Below, piece after piece: positions 5,905-7,173 of a DNA stretch of 7,173 nt. Numbering within the stretch: the stretch's first letter is position 1; each line of letters opens with the position of its first letter. A program made the translations under genes and the position numbers. The notes under the pieces are model-generated. The model saw only the letters and a list, made by a program, of their open reading frames with translations, was not told where the DNA came from and did no database searches. Where the stretch lies: contig DBTO01000034.1 of NCBI GenBank assembly GCA_002307095.1, positions 16,643-23,815 on the forward strand. The letters are read 5' to 3'. This stretch comes from Sulfurospirillum sp. UBA1314. GTDB lineage: Bacteria; Campylobacterota; Campylobacteria; Campylobacterales; Sulfurospirillaceae.

Positions 5905-5913
5905 TGCTAGAAT
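5905..5913 (+). promoter_or_regulatory. Extended -10 promoter of the chemoreceptor gene
   Basis: TGCTAGAAT is an extended -10 element (TG, one base, then TAGAAT at 5908-5913) preceded by a seven-base T run (5897-5903), the pattern known for the main sigma factor of Campylobacter and Helicobacter. Transcription would begin near 5920, giving a leader of about 37 bases. AAAGG (5945-5949) is the ribosome binding site, 7 bases before ATG 5957. Confidence 0.55.
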
Positions 5914-5956
5914 GAGGTGCTAACGCAGATATTATTGAGTTTAGAAAGGCTTTTAT

Positions 5957-7173
5957 ATGAAAATTTCAACACGCATTTTAATCTCCCTTATTTTATCATT
6001 GGTTATTTTAGGAACCTGCATCATAGGTGTAGCGTATAGTAACACAAAACAAAATGCACAAATGTTTACAAAAGAGTACGAAAAAAGTGCTTACGGCTTT
6101 TATGAAAATGAGCTTAAAACCATTATGGAGATGATGCAACAAAGTGCGAACGCACTCTATAAGGCCGAAAAAGCCAAAGGCACTTCCGATGAGCAGATTA
6201 AAGAAGCCATTTTGGCACAATTTGATGCCCTACATTTTTTCAACGATAAAAGCGGTTACATCTTTGTCTACACCTATGAAGGTGTTAATATCCTAAACCC
6301 AAATAATAAAGCGCAAGAGGGTAAAAATCTCTTCAATCTCAAAGACAGCAATGGTGTTTTTTTGATTAAGGATCTTATTGAGGTATCCAAAAAAGGGGGC
6401 GGGCTTGTTAAGTACCATTTTCCAAAAACCAAAGAGGGAAAACCGTTACCAAAATTCTCATATGCTCTCTCTTTTGAGCCGTATAATTGGATGATGGGAA
6501 CGGGTATTTACGTTGATAATGTTGAAGCAGAGATTACTCAACTTCAAAAGAAAATTGATGAAAACAGTGCTTCCCAAACCCAATCTTTCTTTCTCATCTC
6601 AGCCACTTTAGTGCTCTTAAGCCTTGGTATTACCCTTTTTATCATTACCCGAACTATTTCAAAACCTCTGAATGATCTGATAGAACGCTCTGAGAATCTC
6701 TCCAGCGGCGATGGCGATCTTACCCGTAAACTTGAGGTGATTGGGAAAGATGAAATCTCCACAGCCAGCAGTAGCATCAACCGTTTTATCTCCAAAATAC
6801 ACATTTTAATCAGTGAAGCCAAAAATCTCTCTATAGAAAATGCTTCCATTTCCCATGAGCTCTCTTCAACGTCACTGGAAGTGGGACGTTCTGTAGAGAC
6901 ATCAATGCAAATCGTTACGAAAACGACAGGAAAAGCCCATGCCCTTAAACAAGAATTGAATCAAGGCATAGACGAAGCCAAAGAAGGCAAAGCGGAGCTC
7001 CTCAAAGCCAATGAGTTCCTTCACGAAGCCAATAATGCACTATTGGTATTAACTAAAGAGATTCAAAGCAGTGTGGCGACGGAGGTTGAATTGGCGCATC
7101 GTGTTCAGCAGCTAAGCGCTGATGCCAGTCAGGTCAAAGAGGTCTTGGTCGTTATTGGCGATATTGCCGATCA
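5957..7173 (+). CDS. Methyl-accepting chemotaxis protein with single-Cache sensor (3' end outside window)
   Basis: The first 405 residues of a chemoreceptor; the frame stays open to the window edge. Transmembrane segment 1 is about residues 7-27 and segment 2 about 210-230. Between them is a periplasmic sensor of the single-Cache type 2 sort: long N-terminal helix (about 35-90), then FFNDKSGYIFVYTYEGVNIL (94-113), NPNNKAQEGKNLFNLKD (114-130), YHFPKTKEGKPLPKFSYAL and YNWMMGTGIYVDNVE (176-190). Such sensors bind small organic acids in characterised relatives. A HAMP domain follows (about 231-285; SKPLNDL, LSSGDGDLTRKL, GKDEI), then the signalling helix. The last residues, VLVVIGDIAD and probably Gln, are the entry to the conserved hairpin tip that contacts CheA and CheW, so the missing part should hold the tip, return helix and methylation sites. 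The ligand is unknown, and no other chemotaxis gene lies in the window. Confidence 0.93.
   Translation, partial: MKISTRILISLILSLVILGTCIIGVAYSNTKQNAQMFTKEYEKSAYGFYENELKTIMEMMQQSANALYKAEKAKGTSDEQIKEAILAQFDALHFFNDKSGYIFVYTYEGVNILNPNNKAQEGKNLFNLKDSNGVFLIKDLIEVSKKGGGLVKYHFPKTKEGKPLPKFSYALSFEPYNWMMGTGIYVDNVEAEITQLQKKIDENSASQTQSFFLISATLVLLSLGITLFIITRTISKPLNDLIERSENLSSGDGDLTRKLEVIGKDEISTASSSINRFISKIHILISEAKNLSIENASISHELSSTSLEVGRSVETSMQIVTKTTGKAHALKQELNQGIDEAKEGKAELLKANEFLHEANNALLVLTKEIQSSVATEVELAHRVQQLSADASQVKEVLVVIGDIAD

Noticed and set aside
6544..6849. Minus-strand frame of 101 codons inside the chemoreceptor gene
   Set aside because: Antisense to the HAMP and signalling-helix coding region, whose protein motifs are unmistakable.
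1..7173. tRNA or rRNA genes, insertion sequences, CRISPR arrays
   Set aside because: No cloverleaf-like or rRNA-like segments, no terminal inverted repeats flanking a transposase, and no spaced repeat array were found by eye on either strand.

Overview
This AT-rich window carries six complete protein genes, one gene cut by the right edge and probably the first four codons of another at the left edge. Several things point to a Campylobacterota (epsilonproteobacterial) genome, perhaps a Sulfurospirillum-like one: dense packing, a histidine kinase with an AHQWRQPLN H-box, promoters with an extended TGn -10 element and no clear -35, and repeats of the palindrome TTACATGTAA. The genus is an inference from style, not from a marker gene.

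Left third (1-3444, all minus strand): a tight three-gene cassette. Its order of transcription is a type I periplasmic binding protein, a two-transmembrane histidine kinase and a response regulator with a winged-helix output domain. The first two genes overlap by 11 bases, the next two are one base apart, and a further gene appears to start directly after the regulator's stop codon. No ABC permease or ATPase is present. I read this as a ligand-sensing signalling system in which the binding protein presents a small molecule to the kinase, and the regulator then acts on transcription, perhaps of the genes beyond the left edge. Ligand and targets are unknown.

Middle (3445-4662): a divergent promoter region, then an orphan plus-strand SAM-dependent methyltransferase with an N-terminal zinc-ribbon-like module. 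It converges on a small minus-strand gene for an exported protein rich in tyrosine, proline and histidine. A 9-bp-stem hairpin between them looks like a shared bidirectional terminator, and the methyltransferase stop codon lies inside its stem. The small gene has its own promoter with two TTGTGAA copies spaced 11 bp apart, a layout typical of OmpR/PhoB-type operators.

Right third (4663-7173): a minus-strand MFS exporter-like gene and, divergently, a methyl-accepting chemotaxis protein with a single-Cache-type periplasmic sensor, HAMP domain and signalling helix. The chemoreceptor gene is cut by the window end just at the start of the conserved hairpin tip. No RNA genes, insertion sequences or CRISPR arrays were seen, and no gene-free stretch exceeds about 120 bases.
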